A DNA stretch of 64,000 nucleotides from Helicobacter sp. 11S03491-1 (GTDB taxonomy: Bacteria; Campylobacterota; Campylobacteria; Campylobacterales; Helicobacteraceae): assembly GCF_002272835.1 (NCBI RefSeq), contig NZ_MLAO01000006.1:50127-114126 (forward strand), in the 5' to 3' direction. Shown in pieces: positions 18,613-26,376 of this stretch. The number at the start of each line of letters is the position of its first letter. Position 1 is the stretch's first letter. Position numbers and translations under genes: made by a program. The notes below the pieces were generated by a model. It did not search any database. It saw only the letters and a program-made list of their open reading frames with translations, and had not been told where the DNA came from.

Positions 18613-21066
18613 ATGGATATTCCTTATAGCCCCACACAAATAGAGAAAAAATGGCAACAATATTGGACAAAACATCATATCCATGAACCTTGCGCTGATT
18701 TTTCAAAACCCAAAAAATATATTTTAAGTATGTTTCCCTATCCCAGTGGGGCAATCCATATGGGGCATGTGAGGAATTACTGCATTAGCGATGCTTTAGC
18801 CAGGCATTACCGCAAAAAAGGTTACAATGTTTTACACCCTATGGGATTTGATGCCTTTGGTATGCCGGCTGAGAATGCTGCTATCAAACACAAAACACAT
18901 CCAAAGCAATGGACTTATGCCAATATCGAAAATATGAAACATGAATTAGCAAGTTTAGGGCTTTCTTTTTCCCAAGAAAGAGAATTTGCTACTTGTGATC
19001 CTCAATATACAAGATGGGAACAAAAATTTTTCGCAGATATGTGGGAAAAAGGACTAATCTATCGCAAGAAAGCTTATTTGAACTGGTGCCCTAATGACAA
19101 AACCGTATTGGCAAATGAGCAAGTTATTGATGGAAAATGTTGGCGATGTGATACAGAAGTAGTCCAAAAAGAAATGGATCAATACTATATTAAAATCACT
19201 GATTATGCTCCTGAACTTTTAAATGCTCTGGATACTCTTCAAGATCAATGGCCTCCGCAAGTTTTACTAATGCAAAAAAACTGGATAGGAAAATCTAAAG
19301 GGTTAAAATTTCATTTTTGTCTTGATGAAAAAAGCAAAAAACTCACCGGAGATATAACGACACTTGAAGTTTTTACCACTCGTGCAGATACAATTTATGG
19401 AGTTACTTATTGCGCAATAGCTCCTGAACACCCGATCATTAAAGAAATGATAAAAAACAATTCTTTACCCGTACAAGTAGTTTCCAAAATTACCAAAATG
19501 CAAAACATGGGAACAAGAGAACGATCAATGAGTGAAAAAGAGGGGCTAGACTTAGGAATTTATGTCATTCACCCTCTCAGTGGAGAAAAATTACCTGTAT
19601 GGGTAGGAAATTTTGTTTTGATGGATTATGGAAGTGGTGCTGTAATGAGTGTGCCCGCTCATGATGAAAGAGATTTTTTGTTTGCTCAAAAATACCACCT
19701 CCCCATCAAACAAGTCATCAAAACTCATACTCAAGTTACCCTGCCCTACACTCAAGAAGGAGAGATCATTAATAGCGAGAGTTTTAATGGTTTGGAAGCC
19801 CAAAAGGCACGTACTCAAATTATTAAATATTTTGAAGATCATCATTTAGGAGAAGCAGTTACAAATTACAAACTCAAAGATTGGGGTATTTCACGTCAAA
19901 GATATTGGGGAGCGCCTATCCCCCTTATTCATTGTAAGGAATGTGGCATTGTTTTAGAAAAAGATTCCAATCTTCCGGTATCTTTACCTCAAGATGTTGT
20001 GATTGATGGAGAGGGAAACCCTTTAGAAAAGCACCCTACTTGGAAATACTGCAAATGTCCAAAATGCGGTGGTGATGCCCTAAGAGAAACAGATACAATG
20101 GACACTTTTGTACAATCAAGTTGGTATTTTCTAAAATATACTTCACCAAAAGATACTTGGGATAAAGAACCTTTTGATCCAAAATCTTTGGCATATTGGA
20201 TGGATGTAGATGAATATATTGGAGGGATTGAGCATGCCATTTTACATCTCTTGTATGCCAGATTTTTTACCAAAGTTCTCAGGGATTTAGGTTATACCCA
20301 CTCAAGTGAGCCTTTTACAAACCTGCTTACTCAAGGAATGGTGCTTAAAGATGGGGCAAAGATGAGTAAATCAAAGGGAAATGTTGTCGATCCAAATAAT
20401 ATTATCAAAAAATATGGCGCAGATACAGCAAGATTGTTTATTCTTTTTGCCGCTCCCCCAACCAGAGAACTTGAATGGAGTGATAATGCCTTGGAAGGAG
20501 GTTATCGCTTCATCAAACGTCTTTGGGAAAGATCTAAAAATATTGTCCCTACCCAAGAACTTCCAAAAATCATTCATGGTAATCTTGATGAAAAAGAAAA
20601 AATGGCTAGAAAAAAAGTCTATGAAGCCTTGATAAAATCTAATGATATTTTTAATAAAAAACAAAGCGGTTATGCCTTTAATACTTTAATTGCTGCTTGC
20701 ATGGAAGCTTTGAATGCTTTAAACGAACAAAATAACCCATCTGTTTGGACAGAAGGATATTTTATTTTACTCCATATTCTTGAACCCATTATCCCCCATC
20801 TATGTTGGGAGATTAGTCAAAATTATTTCAATCTTAAAAATATGTCTGAAATATCCATAGATTCAAGCGCTTTAGAATCTCAAAGAATTACTATTGGAGT
20901 TACTGTCAATGGAAAAAAACGTAGCGAAATTCAAATTACCCCCAACGCAGATGCACAAGAAGTCTTACAAATAGCCAAAGACTCTGTAAAAAAATGGCTA
21001 GAAAATTCAGAAATTATCAAAGAAATACTTGTCCCTAATAAAATCGTTAATTTTGTTATCAAATAA
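18613..21066 (+). CDS. leuS: Leucyl-tRNA synthetase
   Basis: 817 residues, class I synthetase. The HIGH-type motif is HMGH (residues 49-52, in [13 protein letters not shown]), and [12 protein letters not shown] near residue 582 is the KMSKS loop. Between them lies the CP1 editing domain with [14 protein letters not shown], in which the threonine-rich editing site is retained, and ALADDR-like [10 protein letters not shown] with the conserved Asp. Zinc-binding CxxC pairs are present (WRCD region; HCKEC; CKCPKC). Its stop shares one base with the lptE start (TAATG), so the two are coupled. Confidence 0.97.
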   Translation: MDIPYSPTQIEKKWQQYWTKHHIHEPCADFSKPKKYILSMFPYPSGAIHMGHVRNYCISDALARHYRKKGYNVLHPMGFDAFGMPAENAAIKHKTHPKQWTYANIENMKHELASLGLSFSQEREFATCDPQYTRWEQKFFADMWEKGLIYRKKAYLNWCPNDKTVLANEQVIDGKCWRCDTEVVQKEMDQYYIKITDYAPELLNALDTLQDQWPPQVLLMQKNWIGKSKGLKFHFCLDEKSKKLTGDITTLEVFTTRADTIYGVTYCAIAPEHPIIKEMIKNNSLPVQVVSKITKMQNMGTRERSMSEKEGLDLGIYVIHPLSGEKLPVWVGNFVLMDYGSGAVMSVPAHDERDFLFAQKYHLPIKQVIKTHTQVTLPYTQEGEIINSESFNGLEAQKARTQIIKYFEDHHLGEAVTNYKLKDWGISRQRYWGAPIPLIHCKECGIVLEKDSNLPVSLPQDVVIDGEGNPLEKHPTWKYCKCPKCGGDALRETDTMDTFVQSSWYFLKYTSPKDTWDKEPFDPKSLAYWMDVDEYIGGIEHAILHLLYARFFTKVLRDLGYTHSSEPFTNLLTQGMVLKDGAKMSKSKGNVVDPNNIIKKYGADTARLFILFAAPPTRELEWSDNALEGGYRFIKRLWERSKNIVPTQELPKIIHGNLDEKEKMARKKVYEALIKSNDIFNKKQSGYAFNTLIAACMEALNALNEQNNPSVWTEGYFILLHILEPIIPHLCWEISQNYFNLKNMSEISIDSSALESQRITIGVTVNGKKRSEIQITPNADAQEVLQIAKDSVKKWLENSEIIKEILVPNKIVNFVIK

Positions 21067-21563
21067 TGAAATATATTTTTTATACCTTTATTTTTCTTAT
21101 TATTAGTGGGTGTGGGTATTTTCCCACAGCTTATTATGCCAAAAAAGTATTGGGCGATAGTATTTATGTAAAACTTATTGTCAACCTTCCTAATCCGGAA
21201 AGCTCAGTGCAATTTAAAGATGCCCTTAATAAAGCAGTTGTTTCAAGATTCCAAAGCAAATTAGCCGATCAAAAAGATGCAGATTCAATCATCACTATTG
21301 AGATTACAAATGTTACAGATATTTCTATTGCAACCAATGAACAAGGCTTCACAACATTCTATCGGGCTACAGTCTATATAGATTTTATCTACAAAAATAA
21401 ACAAGGCAAATCCGGAGCTTTTCACAATAATGGGTATTATGATTATGCTGTATCTTTAGAAAACCCATTAACTACTTATAATAACCGATATTATGCCATT
21501 GAACAAGCTACTAATCAAGCTATCGATAAATTTGTCGCACAAATTTCCTATCAAGGGAAATAA
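21066..21563 (+). CDS. lptE: LPS-assembly lipoprotein LptE
   Basis: 165 residues. The lipobox ISGC places the lipidated Cys at residue 16 after a short signal, so the mature protein sits in the outer membrane. The body (VSRFQSKLADQKDADSIITIEITNV, then a C-terminal helix) and the place directly after leuS match LptE, the plug of the LptD barrel that inserts LPS. Sequence conservation in this family is low, so context carries much of the call. Confidence 0.8.
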   Translation: MKYIFYTFIFLIISGCGYFPTAYYAKKVLGDSIYVKLIVNLPNPESSVQFKDALNKAVVSRFQSKLADQKDADSIITIEITNVTDISIATNEQGFTTFYRATVYIDFIYKNKQGKSGAFHNNGYYDYAVSLENPLTTYNNRYYAIEQATNQAIDKFVAQISYQGK

Positions 21564-21605
21564 ATATAATATAATACCGAGAACAAAAAAATGTTAGGAA
21601 TACTG

Positions 21606-23030
21606 ATGGCAAATCTTAAATCAACTGTTGAAGAAATTTTTAAAAAGCTTGATAAACTCCCTCATTTATCAAAAGAAAAATATGTGGATCTTTTTGTCCA
21701 AGAACTCCAAAAGCAGAATTTAGATGAAAAAGATTGGCTTAAAAAATATTTGGATTCGCTTAATCATGGGATTAAGGGGATGTTTGAATACAATATACAG
21801 ACAAAAGATGAATTTATTCAAAGACTCATCATGTTTTTGAATGCAAGCAATTCTTCTAAAAACTCAGAATCTCTAGAAGAAACCAATGTGCTTTTAAACG
21901 CCTTGTTAAAGCTGTTAAGTGAAATTGCAAGCGAACAACTTAAAGAAGAAAAGGCGCATCTTTTTGTTGAAAAAAATCTTCAAACTCCTCAGGGGATTAA
22001 AGAGTTATTAGAAGGCTGGAGTGATTTTATCCAAAATCAAGAACACCTTAAACTTCAAAAACAAATTTCATCTATTGTGTCTAATTTTGTCCAATCTTAT
22101 ACGACAGACTTTAAACCGGAATTTAAAGAAATTGTGGATGTTCTCAATCAAACGCCTCAAGCCATTACAGATGCAAATGTCCTAAAATCTCTAGAAGAGA
22201 TCTCTCATTATAGAAATAAAGATATAGGGATTTTAAACTGCAATCTTTTCAAAAAAAATGGGCAAGAGATCAAACAAAATACCATTGAGATTTTATTTGA
22301 AATTGATAAAGTTATTGAAAATAACAATGAATGTGTCAAAGAAATTTCAAATATTAAAAATGCCATCGTGCAAGCAAAAAATAATTTTCAAGAAGAAAAA
22401 CAAAATCTCATTAGCTTTTCAGAAGTCCTTTCTGAAAAAATTATAGGTGTCAATACGATCTTAAAAAACAAAGAAGAAAAAATTAAATATCTTTATGATG
22501 AACTCAACACTCTTTCTCTATACATCAAAAATATTGAAGAACAATCTAAACTTGATAACCTCACTGATGTTTATAATCGCAAATATATTGATAGTATTGC
22601 TGAAGTTTATGAAAAACAATACCAAGAAAATTTTCTAAATTATTCAATTTTATTTTTTGATATCGATGATTTCAAAAACATCAACGATATTTATGGGCAT
22701 GGCGCAGGGGATAAGATATTGGGAATTTTTAGTAAGATTCTCAAGCAAAATTGTAGAGGGACAGACATGGTAGGGCGATATGGGGGAGATGAATTCCTAA
22801 TCTTGATGCCAAACACAGGTTTAGAAGAGGCAAGAGGTTTTGCAAATAGAATTTGCAAAACCATAGAAAATAGTAATTTCATTTATAAAAATCAAAAAAT
22901 AAAAATCACTACAAGCATAGGAATTGCCGATAGATCTTCTTACGAGGATAAAAGTGAAATGATTGATTCTGCAGATAAATTTCTCTATAAAGCAAAAAGA
23001 GCGGGCAGGAATAGAGTGGAATGGCAATAG
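21606..23030 (+). CDS. GGDEF diguanylate cyclase
   Basis: 474 residues from ATG 21606, which follows TTAGGA; an in-frame ATG at 21591 has no good site. The first ~310 residues are mostly helical, with a coiled-coil-like stretch and no transmembrane or recognised sensor domain. The C-terminal GGDEF domain has SKLDNLTDVYNRKYID, FFDIDDFKNINDIYGH (metal Asp) and GRYGGDEF near residue 391. RGTD lies exactly five residues before GGDEF, the position of the product-inhibition I-site. It should make cyclic di-GMP and be feedback-controlled. H. pylori is generally said to lack c-di-GMP enzymes. It overlaps folC by 10 nt. Confidence 0.9.
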   Translation: MANLKSTVEEIFKKLDKLPHLSKEKYVDLFVQELQKQNLDEKDWLKKYLDSLNHGIKGMFEYNIQTKDEFIQRLIMFLNASNSSKNSESLEETNVLLNALLKLLSEIASEQLKEEKAHLFVEKNLQTPQGIKELLEGWSDFIQNQEHLKLQKQISSIVSNFVQSYTTDFKPEFKEIVDVLNQTPQAITDANVLKSLEEISHYRNKDIGILNCNLFKKNGQEIKQNTIEILFEIDKVIENNNECVKEISNIKNAIVQAKNNFQEEKQNLISFSEVLSEKIIGVNTILKNKEEKIKYLYDELNTLSLYIKNIEEQSKLDNLTDVYNRKYIDSIAEVYEKQYQENFLNYSILFFDIDDFKNINDIYGHGAGDKILGIFSKILKQNCRGTDMVGRYGGDEFLILMPNTGLEEARGFANRICKTIENSNFIYKNQKIKITTSIGIADRSSYEDKSEMIDSADKFLYKAKRAGRNRVEWQ

Positions 23031-24169
23031 TTTCTCTTGAAGAGTTTTTAGAATCTAAGGGGAATGAATATGCCCCCTTTGATCCCAATCGTGCTAAAAT
23101 CATTTATCAAAGACTCTCTAAATATCTTAAAAATCCCTCTAAAAAAATCCATATTGTTGGCACTAATGGCAAAGGAAGTACCGGAAGGTTCATCACTTTA
23201 GGACTCTTGCAAGCAGGTTATAGTGCGCTACATTTTACTTCCCCTCACTTATTTGATTTTAATGAGCGTTATTATAAAAATGGTCATATTGTAGATGATA
23301 AAACACTTCAAGAAGCCCATTATTTCTTGCAACAATTTGATTTTATACAAGCTTGTAGCTACTTTGAATATGCAACTTTTCTGGCTTTGGTTTTGGCTCA
23401 AGATGTTACATTTCTTGTCCTTGAAGCAGGACTTGGGGGAGAGTGGGATTCTACAAGTTGTCTTAAACGTGATATTTCAGTATTTACACCTATTGGACTC
23501 GATCATCAAGAAATTTTGGGAGAGAGTGTTGAAAAAATCGCTACAACAAAATTAAATTCCATGTCTTCTGTGGCCTTTATAGCTCCACAATCTTCTTGTG
23601 TTATTAAAGATATTGCCCAATCTATCGCCCTAAAACATAAAACCAAGCTTTATTTTGTCCCCAATACTATTCCTGAGACAATCTTTTCTTATGCAAAAAC
23701 TCATCACTTACCGGAATTCTTAATGTATAATTTGCACACAGCTCTTTATGTACTTTCTTATCTGCAATGCACTATTGATTTGATACATTTTCCTATGCTT
23801 GATTTAACCGGAAGATGTCAAAAAATTACCCCTCATATTACAATTGATGTAGGGCACAATGAACAAGCAGCTAAAGAAATAGCAAAAGTTTTTAACCATA
23901 AAAAAGTAATCCTGGTGTATAATACTTATAAACAAAAGGATGTTTATACTATACTTAAGTTACTCAAGCCTGTGATTAAAAAGATTTTAATTATAGAAAT
24001 TTCAAATCCTAGAATCATAGAAAAACCAAAGCTTCAGGAAGTCATCCAATCTTTAGAGATTCCATCAGGAATTTTTAGTCTGGAAGCTATGCAAAAAAAT
24101 GAAGAATACTTAGTTTTTGGTTCTTTTAGTGTAGTCAAGCAATTTTTGGAGGAATATCGTGCAAGATAA
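23021..24169 (+). CDS. folC: Bifunctional folylpolyglutamate/dihydrofolate synthase
   Basis: 382 residues. IHIVGTNGKGSTGRFITLG near residue 45 is the Mur-ligase-type ATP loop of FolC, followed by HFTSPHLFDFNERY and LEAGLGGEWDSTS, which carries the conserved acidic metal ligand. The C-terminal domain has ITIDVGHNEQAAKE. FolC glutamylates dihydropteroate and folates. It overlaps the cyclase gene by 10 nt and the next gene (csd2) by 11 nt, so the group is one operon. Confidence 0.93.
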   Translation: MAIVSLEEFLESKGNEYAPFDPNRAKIIYQRLSKYLKNPSKKIHIVGTNGKGSTGRFITLGLLQAGYSALHFTSPHLFDFNERYYKNGHIVDDKTLQEAHYFLQQFDFIQACSYFEYATFLALVLAQDVTFLVLEAGLGGEWDSTSCLKRDISVFTPIGLDHQEILGESVEKIATTKLNSMSSVAFIAPQSSCVIKDIAQSIALKHKTKLYFVPNTIPETIFSYAKTHHLPEFLMYNLHTALYVLSYLQCTIDLIHFPMLDLTGRCQKITPHITIDVGHNEQAAKEIAKVFNHKKVILVYNTYKQKDVYTILKLLKPVIKKILIIEISNPRIIEKPKLQEVIQSLEIPSGIFSLEAMQKNEEYLVFGSFSVVKQFLEEYRAR

Positions 24170-25103
24170 ACTTGTCATTACCATAGTTGATGAGTCTGGT
24201 TCGCGACAATTTCGGCTACCGAAAAATACCAAAAAAATTATTATTATTATTTGCTCTATTCTCCTTGTTACTATTTTTGGTAGTGTTTTATTGATGAAAT
24301 TTTTGATGCAAAAAATAGATGAAATTGCCTTGAATAAAAACATTGCCCTTTCAGAATATAAATATATCTATCAAAAAAATAATTTCCTCAAAGATCAAAT
24401 CAAACAAAAAACTCAAGAACTCAGTATCGTGAGTCAAAAAATTGGAGACCTGGAAAATATTGTTGATTTGAAGAAAAACACAGATAAGAATACTGACGTA
24501 AATGATAAAATCAATCTTTTAGATCTTTCCAGTTCGCAGAAAAATCTAATCCTTAGCCTTATTCCCAATGGAGAACCTATTGCTTCTTATACATCCAAAG
24601 ATTTAAGCTCCAAAAAAATTCACTCAAGTAAAAAAACCAAAGACATTACTACAGGTTATGAGTTTATAACCAAAGAAAACACGCCTGTATATGCAACTGC
24701 AGATGGTGTGATTGATTTGACACGCAATCATTACAACAAAGGGTATGGTAATTTGATTAAAATCACACATTCTTTTGGGTTTAGCTCTATGTATGCCCAT
24801 TTAGAAAAAGCTGTTGTAAAAAAGGGGGATTTTGTCCAAAAAGGACAACTTATTGGGTATAGTGGGCATAGTGGAGATGTAGATAAAAATACACTTTATT
24901 ATGAAATTCGTTTCTTAGGAAAAATTCTGAATCCTGTTGTTTATACTTCTTGGAATGCAGATAATTTTGAGGAAGTTTTTGATGATGATACTTCTATTGA
25001 CTGGAAAAGTCTTGTTTGGACAATCGAAGACATGGTCCAACTCCAAACTTATCGTCTCAGTTATCAAAACAACGATCTACCCTATATGGGCGAAGAAAAA
25101 TGA
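24159..25103 (+). CDS. csd2: Inactive LytM/M23 cell-shape protein Csd2
   Basis: 314 residues. A basic N-terminus, one membrane segment (about 26-48), a coiled coil (about 55-105) and a C-terminal LytM fold. Aligned with its neighbour Csd1, every zinc ligand is replaced: His170 to Thr164, Asp174 to Glu168, and the HxH pair to Thr245 and Tyr247. The fold core (TPVYATADGVIDL, YGNLIKITHSFGF, YEIRF) is kept, so it is a pseudoenzyme, as described for H. pylori Csd2, which stabilises Csd1. Overlaps folC, and its TGA overlaps the csd1 ATG. Confidence 0.88.
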   Translation: MQDKLVITIVDESGSRQFRLPKNTKKIIIIICSILLVTIFGSVLLMKFLMQKIDEIALNKNIALSEYKYIYQKNNFLKDQIKQKTQELSIVSQKIGDLENIVDLKKNTDKNTDVNDKINLLDLSSSQKNLILSLIPNGEPIASYTSKDLSSKKIHSSKKTKDITTGYEFITKENTPVYATADGVIDLTRNHYNKGYGNLIKITHSFGFSSMYAHLEKAVVKKGDFVQKGQLIGYSGHSGDVDKNTLYYEIRFLGKILNPVVYTSWNADNFEEVFDDDTSIDWKSLVWTIEDMVQLQTYRLSYQNNDLPYMGEEK

Positions 25104-26047
25104 TTTTTGACAAAAGACTCGTGTTAATGATTACAGACAAAAATGGTAGCCGCCATATTAATGTCAGCATGATATTTCGCCAATTAAGTCTTTATTTTTT
25201 GTTGTTTATTCTTGGAGTGATTTTATTTCTAGCCGTATCTATTAGTGTTTTTAATTCTGAAATTAAAGACGTAAATATTAAAACAATTTTAATCAATGAA
25301 CAATATGAAAAAATGCTTAAAAAAAATTCCTATCTCAACGACCAAATCAATCAACGTCTAGAAGAAATTGCGCTTGCAGGGGATAGGATTGATGACTTAG
25401 AGGGGGTCATTGGCGTTTCTAAAGATGAAGAAGAATTAGAAAAAAATGAAAATCTTTTAAGCAGGATTGATATTGCCAGCATTACCGGAGCACAAAAGGC
25501 TTTTGTAATGAAGTTTATTCCTAATGGTCGCCCACTTGATTATTATCGCAGAATCTCAGCAGAATTTGGCAATCGAATGCACCCCATTTTGCATATTTTG
25601 CACAAACATACAGGGTTAGATTTTAGCACACAAGTCAATACGCCTGTTTATTCTACAGCAGATGGCGTGATTGATTTTGCAGCCAATGGTTGGAATGGAG
25701 GTTATGGAAAACTCGTAAAAATTGCCCATTCTTTTGGATTCAAAACCTATTATGCCCATTTAAATAACATTGTTGTTAAGAATGGGCAATTTGTCAAAAA
25801 AGGACAACTTATTGCTTATAGTGGAAATTCCGGGGTGAGTACAGGTCCTCATTTGCATTATGAGGTTCGGTTTTTGAATCAACCTCTTAACCCTCTGAAT
25901 TTTGTAAAATGGGATATGAAAAATTTTGATTCTATATTTGAAAAAGAAAGGACAATTGCATGGCAATCTTTACTAACGACAATAAACAATCTAATGGGGC
26001 AGGAAAAATGGGACCGGCAACAATTATCGCTCAAGGAACAAAATTAA
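25100..26047 (+). CDS. csd1: LytM/M23 D,D-endopeptidase Csd1
   Basis: 315 residues from ATG 25100, in ATGA overlap with csd2; a longer upstream frame is spurious. It has a membrane segment (about 29-50), a coiled coil (55-110) and a complete LytM domain: FGNRMHP, His170 and Asp174 in HKHTGLDFS, and His251/His253 in TGPHLHYEV. In H. pylori Csd1 trims peptidoglycan crosslinks to give helical shape and works with Csd2 and CcmA. Its last 88 nt overlap ccmA in another frame, so C-terminal residues of Csd1 are encoded by DNA also read as CcmA. Confidence 0.92.
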   Translation: MIFDKRLVLMITDKNGSRHINVSMIFRQLSLYFLLFILGVILFLAVSISVFNSEIKDVNIKTILINEQYEKMLKKNSYLNDQINQRLEEIALAGDRIDDLEGVIGVSKDEEELEKNENLLSRIDIASITGAQKAFVMKFIPNGRPLDYYRRISAEFGNRMHPILHILHKHTGLDFSTQVNTPVYSTADGVIDFAANGWNGGYGKLVKIAHSFGFKTYYAHLNNIVVKNGQFVKKGQLIAYSGNSGVSTGPHLHYEVRFLNQPLNPLNFVKWDMKNFDSIFEKERTIAWQSLLTTINNLMGQEKWDRQQLSLKEQN

Positions 26048-26376
26048 AAGGTGAGATCCATACAGATTGCCACCTGCATATTGATGGTGAATTTGAGGGA
26101 AATATTCAATCTAAAAATATCGTTATGGTCGGAAAAAGTGGGTTCGTAAGCGGCGAGATTTATGCTCAAAAACTACTTGTCAGCGGTAAATTTAGTGGGA
26201 CTACAGAATGTGATGTTGTTGAAATTCTTCCTATGGGTCGTATTGATGGCAAAATCATCAGTTCAGAACTTGTGATTGAACGAAAAGGTATTTTTATGGG
26301 CGAGAGCAAAACCAAACAAAGCCTGAATGAAAAAACTCAAAAAATTCTCAACAAACCAACCAATGATACAATCTAG
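25960..26376 (+). CDS. ccmA: Bactofilin CcmA
   Basis: 138 residues. A short polar N-terminus leads to GPATIIAQGTKLKGEIHTD and the right-handed beta-helix repeats of bactofilins, with repeated hydrophobic-Gly turns (GEFEGNIQS, GKSGFVSGEIYAQKLLVSGKFSG, GRIDGKIISSELVIERKG). CcmA forms cytoplasmic filaments that help set curvature with Csd proteins. The start is well supported by family similarity even though it lies inside csd1 by 88 nt. The tail (KQSLNEKTQKILNK) is polar. Confidence 0.93.
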   Translation: MAIFTNDNKQSNGAGKMGPATIIAQGTKLKGEIHTDCHLHIDGEFEGNIQSKNIVMVGKSGFVSGEIYAQKLLVSGKFSGTTECDVVEILPMGRIDGKIISSELVIERKGIFMGESKTKQSLNEKTQKILNKPTNDTI

